DNA from: Nitrospira sp.
Lineage (GTDB): Bacteria > Nitrospirota > Nitrospiria > Nitrospirales > Nitrospiraceae
Reading direction: 5' to 3'
NCBI GenBank assembly: GCA_025360665.1
Contig: JANYBU010000010.1
Location: forward strand, 1 to 10,717
Length of the DNA: 10,717 bases
Positions 1 through 6,306 of this stretch are shown here, one piece after another; position 1 is the stretch's first letter; every line of letters starts with the position of its first letter. The notes under the pieces are model-generated. The model was not told where the DNA came from. It saw nothing but the letters and a program-made list of their open reading frames with translations, and searched no databases. The position numbers were made by a program, and so were the translations under genes.

Positions 1-2
1 TC

Positions 3-1127
3 AAGGCGCTCGACGTAGACGGAGCGATCTATCCCCGTATTCGCTATGTGCTGGTCGATTGGGAGCAATCGGTGCTCGACGCAGCGCTGGCTCATCCGGA
101 ACTTGCGTCCCACCGCGATCGGGTTGAGACACATCGAGGGACCGTGGACCGGCTCGAAGGCATGGCGGATGGCAGCGTGGATCGCATCTTCTGTAACGAA
201 CTGTGGAACGACCTCCCGACGAAACTGATGTCGCGGCAGGCGAACGATATCGAAGAAGAGTTCCTGCGACCGAACGTGAGCGAAGCCTTGCATGCGAAAA
301 TATCCGATTGGGCGGCCTTTGTCCGGGCGTTCGAGGCCATGGATATGGAGGCGCTCAAGGGTTTTCCGCCGTTTCTCGACGACCTGGTGTGGGAGCGTGA
401 ATATCGGACGGTCGAATGGAAAGAAGTCCCGTACCGGAAGACCATCACGGAGTTCCTCAAGCGTATCGATGAGCAAGTGGTAGTCCCCGTCAATATGGGG
501 GCCTACGCCACGATCAAAGAAGCGAAGCGTCTGTTGGCTCCCGATGCGATCGGGTTCAGCAGTTTCGACGCAGGCACGGCGGATATGGATGTGCTGAACG
601 ATCCGGAGAAGCCCTGCTCCGGCCAATTCGGCGGTCAACAGAGTTTCATGGTCAACTTTGCATTGGCCGAAGCGGTCGCCAAGCAGGTCGAGGCCGGCAC
701 CATGACCATCGAAAGCCAGCGTGAATTCGTGGGGCGCAGCTTGGGGACCAACGTCTTGACCTTGATGGATCTCATGGCCACCCACCCTTCCGCCGGTACG
801 AGCATGGCGCCGTGGGAGCAGGACCGGCTGATGCTCAAGACCCTCCTGGCATTGAACGAGAGCTACCAGAGTCCCTATGCGCGCCAGCTGGACTTTCCCA
901 TTCCGTTGGAGATGCCACCGGAGGAGCGAGAGATGCTCCAGGCCCTCGTGCGTGCGCTGAAGCCGACAGGGATTCCCGACACCGTCGCCTATCTCACAGA
1001 GGAAGAGCTGATGTCGGCCTCGAAGGACCTCGAAGACATAGGCTATGACCCCCAGTCATTTATGATCGCCTTAACCGCACCACCGAGTCCTGTCGATTAT
1101 TATCACGCCTTTATCCGGCCTCGCTGA
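3..1127 (+). CDS. SAM-dependent methyltransferase, MidA/NDUFAF7-like (5' end missing)
   Basis: The reading frame is open to the left edge, so the start and the usual glycine-rich SAM-binding loop lie outside the window. 374 codons and a TGA stop remain. The first visible residues (RIRYVLVDWEQSVLDAAL) fit the second strand of a class I methyltransferase fold with its acidic residue. IFCNELWNDLP (bases 184-216) resembles the NE-x-x-DALP motif of MidA/NDUFAF7 proteins. GGQQSFMVNFALAEAVAK further on resembles the PG-x-x-DLT-x-HVDF-x-x-L-x-x-A segment of that family. Known NDUFAF7 proteins methylate an arginine of a complex I subunit, but the substrate here cannot be told. A GTG at 48 is an internal codon, not a convincing start, because coding sequence continues upstream of it. 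The family call is pattern-based and moderate; a generic class I methyltransferase is the alternative. Confidence 0.6.
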   Translation, partial: KALDVDGAIYPRIRYVLVDWEQSVLDAALAHPELASHRDRVETHRGTVDRLEGMADGSVDRIFCNELWNDLPTKLMSRQANDIEEEFLRPNVSEALHAKISDWAAFVRAFEAMDMEALKGFPPFLDDLVWEREYRTVEWKEVPYRKTITEFLKRIDEQVVVPVNMGAYATIKEAKRLLAPDAIGFSSFDAGTADMDVLNDPEKPCSGQFGGQQSFMVNFALAEAVAKQVEAGTMTIESQREFVGRSLGTNVLTLMDLMATHPSAGTSMAPWEQDRLMLKTLLALNESYQSPYARQLDFPIPLEMPPEEREMLQALVRALKPTGIPDTVAYLTEEELMSASKDLEDIGYDPQSFMIALTAPPSPVDYYHAFIRPR

Positions 1128-1131
1128 TTCT

Positions 1132-1301
1132 TAGCCCGCACTATTCATGACGGTTCGTCACGAAATGACGGAGCGGAGCGCGACTCGCGTGACGTGTGAG
1201 TCCTGTCCCTGCCTGTCGCGCTTTCCCCGCCAGTCTCGCCCGTCTCGCTTGAGTCAAGCATCGGCGATTGCAGTAGAAGCACTCATGAATAATGCAGGCC
1301 A
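1132..1301. repeat. Palindromic repeat element, copy 1
   Basis: This 170-bp intergenic element is bounded by imperfect terminal inverted repeats. The left end TAGCCCGCACTATTCATGA matches the reverse complement of 1283-1301 at 16 of 19 positions. Inside the left end is a small perfect hairpin, CGTCA-CGAAA-TGACG. The left ~40 bp and right ~40 bp match the copy at 6061-6255 closely, for example CGGCGATTGCAG followed by AGAAG near the right end, while the cores differ. The core of this copy (about 1200-1253) has a 9-nt period. No open frame inside looks like a gene. It resembles a MITE or a large REP/BIME-like repeat, or a structured RNA; the sequence alone does not decide. It begins 4 bp after the methyltransferase stop and ends 12 bp before the next promoter. 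Confidence 0.75.
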
Positions 1302-1313
1302 AACGCTTCCTCA

Positions 1314-1342
1314 TTGACACCTCTCCCACTGAAATCTAGAAT
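1314..1342 (+). promoter_or_regulatory. Sigma70-type promoter for the 75-aa protein/nucleotidyltransferase unit
   Basis: TTGACA (1314-1319, perfect -35) is followed after exactly 17 bp by TAGAAT (1337-1342, five of six matches to the -10). Transcription would start near 1349-1350. The in-frame TTG at 1314 and ATG at 1341 lie inside the promoter, so translation must begin downstream, at the ATG at 1362. Confidence 0.7.
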
Positions 1343-1361
1343 GCCGCGTGATGGAGCATCA

Positions 1362-1589
1362 ATGCCGTTAGAGCTTGTGTCGTTCAAACACATCAGCCGG
1401 ATCCTTGAGGTCACCGACTCGCTCGGTCTGAACCGCGAGTGGGTCGAAATCCCGTTGTCCCCTGAAAGCCCGGGCGTCGTCCGGCGGTTGCCCAATGGCA
1501 AGTTGGAAATCATCGTCGATGCGGACCAACCGTTCGAGGACTGGCTGGGATCGCTCCCGAAACACATTCAGCTCGTACAGGGAGCCTAA
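1362..1589 (+). CDS. Small conserved-looking protein of unknown function
   Basis: 75 residues, soluble, no signal peptide or membrane segment. I do not recognise the family. The sequence has a plausible folded pattern of short strands (ELVSFKHISRILEV, EWVEIPL, GKLEIIVDA) followed by a short helix (FEDWLGSL). ATG 1362 is chosen because GGAG (1353-1356) lies 5 nt upstream and the in-frame ATG at 1341 overlaps the -10 box. The 5' leader would be only about 12 nt. Its TAA touches the ATG of the following nucleotidyltransferase with no spacer, so the two are almost certainly co-transcribed and translationally coupled. A small first gene paired with a nucleotidyltransferase recalls toxin-antitoxin arrangements, but nothing in the residues proves that. 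Confidence 0.7.
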   Translation: MPLELVSFKHISRILEVTDSLGLNREWVEIPLSPESPGVVRRLPNGKLEIIVDADQPFEDWLGSLPKHIQLVQGA

Positions 1590-2375
1590 ATGGATAGCCA
1601 AGCCACCCACCCTATCCCCACGTCAGAAGAATTGAAGGCAGAACTCCTAGCGATGCCGGAGCCCCCGGAACAACCTGACCCGATCGACGAGCCGGGATTC
1701 GAAGAGCTGGTCGCGGTGGCCTTACGCCACGTCCGTGGTCGCCGCGGTGGCGATCTCGTCAGTGTGATCCTGGTGGGGTCCAGCGTTCGGCGCGCCATCA
1801 CGACTCACAGCGACATCGATCTCATTGCGCTCGTGAAAGGACAGGCCGACGGCCACGAAATCGTCCGTGTCGCCGATCGTCTGGCCGACATCCGGTATCG
1901 CGGGCATCAAGAGTTTGAGGAGGACCTCCCCTACTCGCCCCGCCTCCCGTCTCTCTTGCGGAAAGCCCGCATCCTCTTCGATCACGACAGCATCGGCGCC
2001 AAGCTCATCGAACGCGCCAACCAACGGTTCCGCCAGGGGCCGCCCCCTGTCAGCATCAATGAGCAGATTCGGATGAAGGCAGAGTGTTTCCATTGGCTGG
2101 GAAAGGCACGAGATCTAGCCGATAAGCCGGCGACCGCGCAGTATCTACTCTCGATATTTTTCGATGACGTCGTCAGCGCGTTCTTCCGGCTACGGGGCTT
2201 CTGGCTGACCGCGCCGAGTGACGTGCCAAAGTTTATCGCCTCCCGCGATGCGGGGTTAGGTGACCTGGCTGGGCAGTTCCTGACTGCTGCCACTCTGCCG
2301 GAACGGCTCAACTTTGGCCACGACCTTGCCGATACTCTCTTTAAGGACGTACCGAATCCTGCCAGAATCGACTGA
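1590..2375 (+). CDS. Nucleotidyltransferase-domain protein (Pol beta superfamily)
   Basis: 261 residues. The signature is VILVGSS (59-65) followed by SDIDLIALV (74-82). This is the G-S-x(n)-D-x-D motif of the Pol-beta/MNT nucleotidyltransferase fold; D75 and D77 would bind the metal and transfer a nucleotide from NTP. The third acidic residue is not obvious; the EFEED stretch around 108-112 is a candidate. Residues ~155-255 look all-helical and include a conserved-looking FFRLRGFW, in the place where related enzymes carry a HEPN-like or substrate-binding helical domain. The N-terminal 35 residues are proline- and acid-rich and probably disordered. The ribosome site GGAG (1581-1584) lies within the end of the upstream gene. 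The substrate is unknown: a protein, tRNA or small molecule are all possible for this superfamily. The fold call is firm, the role open. Confidence 0.82.
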   Translation: MDSQATHPIPTSEELKAELLAMPEPPEQPDPIDEPGFEELVAVALRHVRGRRGGDLVSVILVGSSVRRAITTHSDIDLIALVKGQADGHEIVRVADRLADIRYRGHQEFEEDLPYSPRLPSLLRKARILFDHDSIGAKLIERANQRFRQGPPPVSINEQIRMKAECFHWLGKARDLADKPATAQYLLSIFFDDVVSAFFRLRGFWLTAPSDVPKFIASRDAGLGDLAGQFLTAATLPERLNFGHDLADTLFKDVPNPARID

Positions 2376-2523
2376 CAGGACTCCGGGATCGATCATCAGA
2401 CTGCTGTCGCACAGGGTTCGTCAGCCAGTCATCCCTTGCAGGTCTGAACAGAGGACAGGCTCCTCTTGAGGAGTGTGATCCGCGCGATCTTGTCCAGCCA
2501 TGACCGTACCAGAAGGAGTCACT

Positions 2524-3417
2524 ATGGAAATCGGGTTCATCGGGCTCGGGAAAATGGGGATGAATATGGTCACCCGGTTGCAACGCGACCGGCACCGGGT
2601 GGTGGTCTATGATCGATCAGCGGATCTGATCAAACAGGCCGAAGGGGTCGGTTGTGTCGGCGCCTTATCGTTGGCCGATCTTGTCAGCCAACTCAAGGCC
2701 CCGCGCGCGGTCTGGGTCATGGTTCCATCCGGCGCGCCGACGGAGGAGACCGTTCAGGCCGTCGCGGCACTGCTCCATCCAGGCGACACGGTAATCGACG
2801 GCGGCAATACCAGATTTCACGACGATGTTCGCCGGGCCGGGGATCTCAAGAAGAAACAGCTTCACTACGTCGATGCAGGGACCAGCGGTGGCATCTGGGG
2901 ATTGAAGATCGGTTACTGCCTGATGGTCGGTGGCGACGAAGCGCCGGTGAAACAGCTCGCGCCGATCTTCACCACACTAGCGCCCGAACAGGGCTGGGCT
3001 CACGTCGGCGGAGTGGGCGCCGGGCATTACGTGAAAATGGTACATAACGGCATCGAGTACAGCATGATGCAGGGATATGCGGAAGGCTTCGAGCTGATGG
3101 CGAAAAGCGATTACAAGCTCAACCTCGCCAAGATCGCAGACCTCTGGATGCACGGAAGCGTCGTCCGCTCATGGCTCTTGGAACTGGCGGCCGGCGCCTT
3201 GAAAGAGGATCCGCGACTGGAACAGCTGAAAGGCTATGTACAGGATTCCGGCGAGGGGCGCTGGATGATCGCCGATGCGATCGAGAAGGATGTACCGGTC
3301 CCGACGCTCGCGACGGCATTATTCACTCGATTCAGATCGCGGCAGAGCGAATCCTTTGCGGAAAAGATGCTGGCCGCGTTACGAAATGCCTTCGGCGGCC
3401 ATGCGGTCCGCCGGTAA
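2524..3417 (+). CDS. gnd: 6-phosphogluconate dehydrogenase, decarboxylating (short form)
   Basis: 297 residues, the length of the short-form enzymes (about 300 against ~470 in E. coli Gnd). It oxidises and decarboxylates 6-phosphogluconate to ribulose 5-phosphate in the cytoplasmic oxidative pentose phosphate pathway. Visible motifs are the Rossmann loop GFIGLGKMG (4-12), VDAGTSGGIWG (116-126) and GHYVKMVHNGIEY (167-179). The last carries the catalytic lysine K171 and asparagine N175. GEGRWMIADAI follows in the C-terminal helical domain. The second Rossmann strand ends in VVVYDRS: an aspartate (D30) sits where NADP-specific enzymes have Asn, so NAD preference is inferred, as is common in short forms. 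ATG 2524 is preferred over ATG 2500 because AAGGAG (2513-2518) lies 5 nt upstream and the family begins at M-x-IGFIGLG. zwf follows after 12 bp, and the pair forms an operon. Confidence 0.95.
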   Translation: MEIGFIGLGKMGMNMVTRLQRDRHRVVVYDRSADLIKQAEGVGCVGALSLADLVSQLKAPRAVWVMVPSGAPTEETVQAVAALLHPGDTVIDGGNTRFHDDVRRAGDLKKKQLHYVDAGTSGGIWGLKIGYCLMVGGDEAPVKQLAPIFTTLAPEQGWAHVGGVGAGHYVKMVHNGIEYSMMQGYAEGFELMAKSDYKLNLAKIADLWMHGSVVRSWLLELAAGALKEDPRLEQLKGYVQDSGEGRWMIADAIEKDVPVPTLATALFTRFRSRQSESFAEKMLAALRNAFGGHAVRR

Positions 3418-3429
3418 CGCCGGAGCCCT

Positions 3430-4974
3430 ATGCCACCGAATAGCCCACGTATCGATATCAGCCCCTCACAGGAAACGATCCCCCCGGTCGAACCCTGTAC
3501 CCTCGTCATCTTCGGAGGTTCCGGCGATCTGGCGCGTCGGCGTCTGATTCCCGCTCTCTATAACTTGCTCCTCGACGGACTTCTTCCACCAACCTATGCG
3601 GTGATCGGGCTGGGCCGTAAGTCGATGACCGACGAGGAATTCCGCGCTGCGGTTCGGGACGGCGTCGTGACACATTCCCGGCAAGCCTTGGCAGAAGACA
3701 AGTGGAAAGACTTCGCGCAACGCCTCTTTTACGTGTCGGGGGGAAATGAGGACCCGAACACCTATGCCAGTCTGAAATCCCGGGCAGAAGACATTGAGCG
3801 GAACCTCCAGTTACCCGGCAACCGGATTTTCTACCTGAGCATCCCTCCCAGTTCGTTTACGTCTGTGTGCGAGGGGCTTGAGCAAGCCGGATTGGCGACG
3901 AAGCCGGGGGCGCATACTCCCTACGCCCGCATCATCATCGAGAAACCGGTCGGCCGCGATTTGGCCTCCGCCCAGGCCATCAACCGCGTGACGGGACGCG
4001 TGTTCGACGAATCACAGATCTTCCGCATCGATCATTATCTGGGGAAAGAAACCGTTCAGAATTTGATGGTCGTCCGGTTCGCCAACAGCATCTTCGAGCC
4101 GATTTGGAACCACAAGTACATTGATCACGTGCAGATCACGGTGAGCGAAGCAGAAGGCGTCGGGACCAGGGCCAGTTACTACGAAGAAGCCGGGGCATTG
4201 CGTGACATGGTGCAGAACCATCTGCTGCAGCTGCTCTGCTTGGTCGCGATGGAACCCCCCTACTCGCTCGATCCGGATGTGGTGCGCAACGCGAAGATGG
4301 AAGTCCTCCGCTGCCTCAGGCCCATCACCGATCAGGATGTCGAGCACGTCACCGTCCGTGCCCAATACAGTGCAGGCACGGCCCAGGGCGCGCCCATCCC
4401 TGGGTATCGTCGTGAGAACGGGATCCATCCTGATTCCACGGTTGAAACCTATGTCGCGCTCAAATGCTTCGTGGAAAATTGGCGCTGGGCCGGCGTGCCC
4501 TTTTATCTACGCACCGGGAAAGCGCTCCCCCATCGCGCCAGCGAGATTGCCGTGCAATTCAAGGACATCCCGCAAATCCTGTTCAACGCCAATGCGCAGC
4601 AGCCGCAACCACCGAACGTGTTGGCGCTCCGCATCCAGCCGGAAGAAGGGCTCTCTCTTCGCATCGTCTCGCGCGTGCCGGGAACCCGCGCCCAAACACA
4701 CCCAGTGGAAATGGACTTTCAATACAGCGACGTCTTCGGCCGCCCGTCGCCCGAAGCCTATGAGCGGTTGCTCTTGGACGTGATGGCCGACGATGCCTCC
4801 CGGTTCATGCGGCGCGACGCCGTTGAAGCCTCCTGGACCTGGATCACCAAAATTCTAGAAGGATGGCACCGGCAAGGGTTGCGGTGGTTGCCTGAATATC
4901 AGGCAGGCACATGGGGGCCGGTCGAAGCAGATCGCCTGATCCAAAATGATGGACGGACCTGGCGGACCTTGTAG
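3430..4974 (+). CDS. zwf: Glucose-6-phosphate 1-dehydrogenase
   Basis: 514 residues, full family length (about 490-515). It oxidises glucose 6-phosphate to 6-phosphogluconolactone, feeding the gnd product encoded just upstream after lactone hydrolysis; no lactonase gene is in the window. Motifs: nucleotide-binding GGSGDLARRRL (29-39), EKPVG (171-175), and the substrate signature RIDHYLGKE (199-207), whose D201, H202 and K206 contact the substrate phosphate. DHVQITVSE (232-240) and GALRDMVQNH (255-264) follow; H264 sits in the position of the catalytic base. All key residues are present. ATG 3430 has GGAG (3422-3425) 4 nt upstream. The first ~22 residues are a loosely conserved extension before the Rossmann strand. 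It ends convergently 9 bp from the thioredoxin-like gene, with no clear terminator between them. Confidence 0.97.
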   Translation: MPPNSPRIDISPSQETIPPVEPCTLVIFGGSGDLARRRLIPALYNLLLDGLLPPTYAVIGLGRKSMTDEEFRAAVRDGVVTHSRQALAEDKWKDFAQRLFYVSGGNEDPNTYASLKSRAEDIERNLQLPGNRIFYLSIPPSSFTSVCEGLEQAGLATKPGAHTPYARIIIEKPVGRDLASAQAINRVTGRVFDESQIFRIDHYLGKETVQNLMVVRFANSIFEPIWNHKYIDHVQITVSEAEGVGTRASYYEEAGALRDMVQNHLLQLLCLVAMEPPYSLDPDVVRNAKMEVLRCLRPITDQDVEHVTVRAQYSAGTAQGAPIPGYRRENGIHPDSTVETYVALKCFVENWRWAGVPFYLRTGKALPHRASEIAVQFKDIPQILFNANAQQPQPPNVLALRIQPEEGLSLRIVSRVPGTRAQTHPVEMDFQYSDVFGRPSPEAYERLLLDVMADDASRFMRRDAVEASWTWITKILEGWHRQGLRWLPEYQAGTWGPVEADRLIQNDGRTWRTL

Positions 4975-4983
4975 CGACTTTTT

Positions 4984-5298
4984 TCATGTCAGCCACAGCT
5001 GTTTGAGAATCTCCTCTCTGGTTCCCAGCCCGCCAATAAACCGTTCGAACCTTCCCTGGCGATAGAGGGCGAGCACCGGCAATACACTCACCTCCAACTC
5101 CGCTGGAATCTGGAAGTTCTCCTCAACGTTCATTTTCACGATCAGCACCTTGCCGTTCACATCGGGCTCAATTTTTTCGAGTACACGCATCAGCGCTCGA
5201 CAACCCCCGCATCCTGGTCTCCAGAACTCCACCAGCACTGGCAGCCCTGCCTGTTCCACGACGTGGTCGAAGTCCCGATCGGTCACGTCACGCATCAT
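4984..5298 (-). CDS. Thioredoxin-like protein with CGGC active site
   Basis: 104 residues, the size of a single thioredoxin domain, with no signal peptide, so cytoplasmic. VLVEFWRPGCGGCRALMRVLEKI matches the thioredoxin beta-strand/active-site/helix unit, shown here as VLVEFW then PGCGGCRAL. The dithiol motif is CGGC instead of the classical CGPC. The cis-proline loop is kept (SVLPVLALYR), as is a C-terminal FIGGLGTREEIL resembling the usual GA-x-x-x-x-x-L end. It should reduce or exchange disulfides. The start at 5298 is chosen because a GAGGAGGAG ribosome site (about 5301-5310) sits directly upstream; the ATG at 5295 is equally possible, and the frame extends upstream only through the ribosome site. 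It lies 20 bp downstream of the SGNH gene in the same direction and is probably co-transcribed with it. Confidence 0.88.
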   Translation of the reverse strand: MMRDVTDRDFDHVVEQAGLPVLVEFWRPGCGGCRALMRVLEKIEPDVNGKVLIVKMNVEENFQIPAELEVSVLPVLALYRQGRFERFIGGLGTREEILKQLWLT

Positions 5299-5318
5299 GC
5301 TCTCCTCCTCTCCTCGTG

Positions 5319-5954
5319 TCACAACCCACTCGCCAGCGCTACAGCAAACACCTTCTGGTACAACCCCTCGGCCAACAGTTGATAGCCGGCCGTGGTCAAA
5401 TGCAGCCCGTCGTTGGAGTACCGGGCCGCAAGTTGTTGCGTCTCGGGCTCTACCGTGGCGGCGAAGAAATCGAAGACTGCCAGCCGTTTCGATTCAGCGT
5501 AGCGGAGAATCAACCCGTTAAGCTGGCGTCGCCGATCAAGATGTTCTGCGAACCATCGCTGCCCCTCCTCACTGCGAAGATCGTCACCGACTCTGATCGA
5601 CGGAACCGTCACCGGCACCGGCTGGATCCCAGCCACTGCGGCCAGTTCATACATCTTGAGGAGGTTGCGCATAATGTCTGCCGGAGCTGCATTCCATCCA
5701 AGATCGTTTGTTCCGCCGAGAATCACCACGTACGTCGGTTTGTATACAAGAACAGCCGACCGAAACCGCATCGCCATTTCACCGGTCAGTTCACCGCAGA
5801 TGCCGCTCACAGATACGCGCACAGCAGGCCCTGTCAATTCTTGCAGGAACCGCCCATACGGCGTCTCGGTGCCTTGAGGATTGTCGGCTGTGGGCGATTA
5901 AAACCCTGCCGTGAGGCTGTCTCCAAAACACACAATGTGGCTCGACGCAATCAT
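5319..5954 (-). pseudogene. SGNH/GDSL-family hydrolase interrupted by one in-frame TAA
   Basis: Read from ATG 5954, the frame encodes MIASSHIVCFGDSLTAGF, then TAA (5900-5898). It then continues in the same frame without further stops to TGA at 5321-5319 (211 codons plus stop). The first segment holds block I with the nucleophile S13 (GDSLTAG). The rest holds block II (VSGICGELT), block III (VILGGTNDL, with the Asn) and block V (SNDGLHLTTAGY, with the Asp/His of the triad). So a complete esterase/lipase-type SGNH hydrolase is broken only by the nonsense codon. A single C-to-T change of a CAA glutamine codon would explain it, giving GDSLTAGFQSP. A protein restarted at TTG 5837 would have 172 residues and lack the catalytic serine. 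No in-frame start upstream of TTG 5957 is possible because a TAG stops the frame. Alternatives are a sequencing error or readthrough. The thioredoxin-like gene follows on the same strand. Confidence 0.8.
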
Positions 5955-6060
5955 CAATATGAGGCGGATTCTAGCGGCCTAGTCAACGGATTCACAATGC
6001 CCTCGTGTCCATGGCTGGAGGAAGGAGAAATCCCTCGGTAATTCATCGGTGAGCGGCTGG

Positions 6061-6255
6061 TTAACCCGCATGATTCATGACGGTTCATCGCGAAATCGCT
6101 GAGCCTCGTCGCGAGACCAGCGCGCGGAGCCCGGAGGACCCGATGCGTACTCGTACAGTACGGTGAGGGGCGAGGGGCGAGCCCGCTGGGCGGAGGCTCA
6201 TCGTAACAGCGGATCGGCGATTGCAGCAGAAGTGCTCATGAATCATGCGGGTTAA
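6061..6255. repeat. Palindromic repeat element, copy 2, with perfect 20-bp terminal inverted repeats
   Basis: The 195-bp element starts with TTAACCCGCATGATTCATGA (6061-6080) and ends with the exact reverse complement (6236-6255). The next inner segments, AAATCGCTGA on the left and CAATCGCCGA (rc) on the right, also pair, so the ends form a long imperfect stem. The left and right arms match copy 1 (1132-1301), but the core (about 6105-6205) is different. It contains a GTAC-rich mini-palindrome near 6145-6160 and GAGGGGC repeated in tandem near 6164-6177. No coding frame is seen. It accounts for most of the 352 bp between the divergent SGNH and HEAT-like genes. The remaining bases 5955-6060 show nothing I can name. 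It is a candidate MITE or large REP-like element, or a structured RNA. Confidence 0.8.
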
Positions 6256-6269
6256 GAGCGGATATTTTC

Positions 6270-6298
6270 TTGACGATTCAGCACCTCCAGGGTACGAC
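6270..6298 (+). promoter_or_regulatory. Possible weak sigma70 promoter for the HEAT-like/HD-GYP operon
   Basis: TTGACG (6270-6275) is followed 17 bp later by TACGAC (6293-6298), a poor -10. Transcription from it would begin about 2 nt before ATG 6307, giving an almost leaderless message; no Shine-Dalgarno sequence is visible at a normal distance. Its position, 14 bp after the palindromic element, mirrors the promoter after copy 1. Confidence 0.3.
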
Positions 6299-6306
6299 TA
6301 ATCATC

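Noticed and set aside
2460..2473. CTCCTC-TT-GAGGAG inverted repeat upstream of gnd
   Set aside because: The 2-nt centre is too small for a good hairpin and there is no T-run or promoter overlap; an operator cannot be excluded but is unsupported.
4979..4984. T-run after the zwf stop, suggesting an intrinsic terminator
   Set aside because: No GC-rich stem precedes it on the plus strand.
5958..5986. TTGACT on the minus strand as a -35 box for the SGNH gene
   Set aside because: The hexamers at 17-19 bp spacing (CTCATA, TCATAT, CATATT) are poor and practically touch the ATG; not strong enough to call.
5316..6041. Long plus-strand open frame of 241 codons opposite the SGNH gene
   Set aside because: Its product has no recognisable motif and mirrors the minus-strand SGNH frame, whose family blocks are clear.
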